A stretch of 63,637 bases of DNA from Actinoplanes couchii (GTDB lineage: Bacteria; Actinomycetota; Actinomycetes; Mycobacteriales; Micromonosporaceae), in the NCBI RefSeq assembly GCF_016862075.1, contig NZ_BOMG01000118.1, forward strand, positions 1-63,637, read 5' to 3'. Positions 61,043 through 63,637 of this stretch are shown piece after piece. Numbering within the stretch: the stretch's first letter is position 1; every line of letters starts with the position of its first letter. The notes beneath the pieces were generated by a model. The model was not told where the DNA came from. It ran no database searches and was given only the letters and a program-made list of their open reading frames with translations. Position numbers and translations under genes: made by a program.

Positions 61043-62224
61043 GTGGATTGGCCTCGAATCGCACTTGCCTTTGCGCTGCCCAGCATCATCGCGCTAGCAA
61101 CCTTCATAGTACTAGCTGTTCAGATTCTCCTGCTACTGTTCTTTGAAACCCGGATAGCTTCGGCAGTGTTGGACAAAAAGCCGCTCGATTTCATCCTGGC
61201 AATGTTTGCGGTCAGCCTTTCTAGTCAGTACGTTCGCGAAATAGCCGGGCCATTACTTGCAGCCTTCTATCCGGAAGATGCGCGGGAGTCAACCGAGCAG
61301 TCCTTTGTCTTCGGCATTGCCGCGGTCAGCATATTTCACAGCCTAGTGGCGTTTCATTACAGCATCTCGCGTGTGACTGCATTCAAGAGGAGAAGCCTAT
61401 TAGTGTTTCCGGAGGAGGTGTACGAAAAGGACCCCGCCACAGTGAGGCAGTTATGGATTAAGATCTTCTGTCTAATCGGCCTAACTTCGATGGTTTTAGC
61501 TGCGGTATTTCATTCCTCCATGTACTCTCTAACGGGTTTGCACGCCTGGTCGGCGAACGCCAACGTTACGGTGCTTTACTTACTAGGGATGGCAGTGGTG
61601 GCATACTGTATGCAGCCCATCCGGGAGGCGATTCTTCGTTTTCCGTCGAGCCTCGTTTTGATAGCCAAGATCAACCAAATCATTGCCCAGAACGCAAAGC
61701 CCATCGAGGTCCGCCGTTCGCTGTCGACGAGGAAGTCGGACCCGATCAGTTGGGCAAGGAAGGAACTTCTTCACGTTTCGCGGATGCTCGAACGCCTTGC
61801 CAGGCAGGAAGATTCGGTGTCTGGCCCCGATGCACCGCATCCTATTGCGGCAATCTACCGGGCCACGGCAGACGAAGTCCGCCAGTATTGCAGCTCCCCC
61901 AAGTCTATCGAGGGGGCAATCCCCGCGACGCTGATCACGACACTGAAGATGACACAAGGATTCATGATCACTGGCGATGCTACGTGGCGAAAACAGCTTA
62001 TTAAGAGACTGCAGGTATTCGATGAAGATGGTGCACCTCGGACCCTAAAAACCGCCCCGGCGGCCGGAACCACACTGCGAACAGCCACATCGGGAGCAAG
62101 GCTGCTGGACCGTAGCCTCGTCTGGCTACAGAGCCGATGGGCAGCTATCCTAGCGGTTATCGCGATAATTGCCTTTGCGTTTGGGGCCATCGATATCGAA
62201 ACGCTCCTAGGCGTCTCCGCATAA
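61043..62224 (+). CDS. Multi-pass membrane protein, low-GC, unknown function
   Basis: A 393-residue membrane protein with TM helices at about 8-32, 50-66, 88-105, 135-155, 170-190 and at the C terminus (about 362-382), and a cytoplasmic, helical region in between (about 215-350). Its codon use and lower GC differ from the rest of the window and from real neighbours, suggesting recent acquisition. GTG start without a clear ribosome-binding site. No family recognised; membrane proteins like this are common as abortive-infection effectors, but there is no direct evidence. Confidence 0.6.
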   Translation: MDWPRIALAFALPSIIALATFIVLAVQILLLLFFETRIASAVLDKKPLDFILAMFAVSLSSQYVREIAGPLLAAFYPEDARESTEQSFVFGIAAVSIFHSLVAFHYSISRVTAFKRRSLLVFPEEVYEKDPATVRQLWIKIFCLIGLTSMVLAAVFHSSMYSLTGLHAWSANANVTVLYLLGMAVVAYCMQPIREAILRFPSSLVLIAKINQIIAQNAKPIEVRRSLSTRKSDPISWARKELLHVSRMLERLARQEDSVSGPDAPHPIAAIYRATADEVRQYCSSPKSIEGAIPATLITTLKMTQGFMITGDATWRKQLIKRLQVFDEDGAPRTLKTAPAAGTTLRTATSGARLLDRSLVWLQSRWAAILAVIAIIAFAFGAIDIETLLGVSA

Positions 62225-62340
62225 AGAGCGGCGCCCCAGCATTGCACTGGGCACCTCTCACATCATCAGATGCTTACGATGAAATCTGGCGGGTAAATCC
62301 GATCCGGCTTTCCCGTAAATCCAGCGAACCCAGCCCTCTG

Positions 62341-63637
62341 CTATGCTTCCAATTCCCGCTGGACTTGGATCGCTTCAAGTGAGCCGCGTGCTGCCAGGTC
62401 ATCTACGAGCTGGCGGAGGACGGCCCGGTGAGCATCGAGACCGTGGGGCCGTTCCACGAGCACGAGGTGCAGCCACCCTATGGCGTATTGGCTATCGCGC
62501 AGGATTCGGGCAGGCTCGTCACCGAGCATCCGAAGGATCAGCCCAACGCCTTCCGGTGAGATCATATGGCCAAACGACGCTAAGCACAGAGTGAGCCGTT
62601 CACACAGACTAGGCTGTGGGGCGTAGGCGTCCATCCACCGCTGCAAGATCTTCCCGAAGGCCAGGCCGGACCAGGGCGCAGCATCGGGTCGTTTGGGTAG
62701 AAGCGCCTTATCGAGTTCGACCATGTCTCGCCATCGCGGTCGCTTGTCATCTGGACCGGACACGTGCCTGGCTCCGGGCAGTAGATGGTCGAGGATGGTA
62801 GGCCAGATTTCGAACAATCGCTGAGCCTGCTCCGGCGAGATAGCACGGTCTGCCAGGGCTGTCAGGAGGCCGGCTAGCTGCTCGGGCACGGCAGCGAACG
62901 CATCCAGGTATCCATCCAGCGACTCGTCGTCGCCTGCCAGGACCTGATTCGCGACCCAAGCGTCTAACTCTCTTCGCCAAGCTCCTGAACCGTGGTAACT
63001 GTGGCGGGCCCATTTCGCCGGCCAGGCCCGCAGGTCGTACTCGATAAGTATGCCAAGCGTGGCCCGTGCCACCTGCCCGTGTTCGCAGTCGGAGGCGGAC
63101 GCCGTCTTGAGGCTAGGAAGCGCGTTGACGGCCATCGCCACGTCGAAGCGGAGGTCGGGTTGCCGGAGCGACGCGTCAAGCGGTTCCGCGAGCCGGACAT
63201 GGGGACGTTCCTGCCCGTTCCATGGTTCAAGCCCAGCGCCCAAGAGCAATTCGCGGTATACCGTCGTTGCCGTGGCGTGGTTGGCTTGATGCGCCTCGTC
63301 TCCTTCGCAGTCCTTGCCCCATACGGCCGCCAGACTGGCCGTCAGGCGTTGGTGCACCTCCGTAGAGGTGCTCGTGGCCAACGATTCGATGGCCACGGCA
63401 ACATCAGGGCGTGCAACACCGCTCAACGCCCCAAGGTCGCCATCGAGTAGGACCATGGGCAGCGCCGTAGCCGCTGAACGGTCAGCGCCCATGTTCCAGC
63501 TCATATCACGGTCGGATCGGTAGCTCTCCGGCTCCGGCTCCGTCACGTTGGTGAAGCTCGTGAGCACCGAGACGGCCTCGGGAAGGAGCGCCCGGGCATC
63601 CTCTTCACCGGCTGCCGCACGCACCACGACCGCAGCT
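62341..63637 (-). CDS. Unknown protein, N terminus cut by window edge
   Basis: At least 432 codons with no stop to the window end, so the 5' part is missing. The visible part is helical and repeat-like (LREL/ARAL-type helices, e.g. LDAWVANQVLAGDDESLDGY and LLTALADRAISPEQAQRLFEIW). No NTPase motif is visible in this part. It could be the C-terminal region of a large NTPase/STAND or island protein. GTG 63627 is in frame but probably not the true start. Confidence 0.6.
   Translation of the reverse strand, partial: AAVVVRAAAGEEDARALLPEAVSVLTSFTNVTEPEPESYRSDRDMSWNMGADRSAATALPMVLLDGDLGALSGVARPDVAVAIESLATSTSTEVHQRLTASLAAVWGKDCEGDEAHQANHATATTVYRELLLGAGLEPWNGQERPHVRLAEPLDASLRQPDLRFDVAMAVNALPSLKTASASDCEHGQVARATLGILIEYDLRAWPAKWARHSYHGSGAWRRELDAWVANQVLAGDDESLDGYLDAFAAVPEQLAGLLTALADRAISPEQAQRLFEIWPTILDHLLPGARHVSGPDDKRPRWRDMVELDKALLPKRPDAAPWSGLAFGKILQRWMDAYAPQPSLCERLTLCLASFGHMISPEGVGLILRMLGDEPARILRDSQYAIGWLHLVLVERPHGLDAHRAVLRQLVDDLAARGSLEAIQVQRELEA

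Overview
The window is high-GC DNA (many GTG and TTG starts, 4-nt stop/start overlaps, two SARP/MmyB-type or TetR regulators next to their targets) from an actinomycete. The gene families fit the Micromonosporaceae (Actinoplanes-like), but this is inferred from gene content, not from a marker gene. No rRNA, intact tRNA or CRISPR array was seen.

Layout. 1-3.4 kb: a truncated SDR gene facing an MmyB-type regulator, a methyltransferase and an alpha/beta hydrolase. 3.6-9.3 kb: a five-gene peptide-type ABC importer operon with a GNAT acetyltransferase at its end. 9.4-15 kb: a small HTH protein, a secreted hydrolase, and a minus-strand FecBCD-like importer operon with a methyltransferase built into it. 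14.5-28 kb: lipoprotein and membrane proteins, a TetR/SDR pair with a clear operator, an M20 peptidase, an ECF42-type sigma factor fused to a dead tyrosine-recombinase domain and its DGPF partner, and several small unknown genes. 28-33 kb: a TetR-controlled sugar MFS transporter plus GH3 glycosidase operon whose MFS gene is split by an IS200/IS605 element (tnpA, tnpB). 33.5-45.5 kb: a secreted S15 peptidase, a 1823-residue single-chain acyl-CoA carboxylase, a siderophore-interacting reductase, a SARP/AfsR-like regulator broken by one in-frame TGA, and a DUF998 membrane protein. 46-48.7 kb: a three-gene CATRA operon: small CATRA-associated protein, CATRA-N protein carrying a nucleotide-cyclase-like domain, and a Pycsar-type transmembrane effector. 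48.7-51.5 kb: peptidase E, a NicO-type metal exporter pair and a chorismate-mutase-like protein.

51.5-63.6 kb looks like an accessory island: gene debris, the 3' half of a tRNA (possible attachment site), then a divergent pair of units. On the minus strand is an 899-residue protein joining an SF2 helicase with a degenerate DExx box, a RAMA-like domain, a wHTH-like segment, CBS repeats and a C-terminal HEPN-like RNase motif. On the plus strand are a 529-residue unknown protein and an 846-residue protein with two PLD (HxK) motifs, translationally coupled. A frameshifted excisionase without an integrase, a low-GC membrane protein and a gene cut by the window edge follow.

Most interesting candidates: the helicase-RAMA-CBS-HEPN / unknown / PLD locus (possible undescribed defence system), the CATRA-cyclase-PycTM operon, and the sigma factor-recombinase fusion. 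Functions of these are inferred from visible motifs; no searches could be run.
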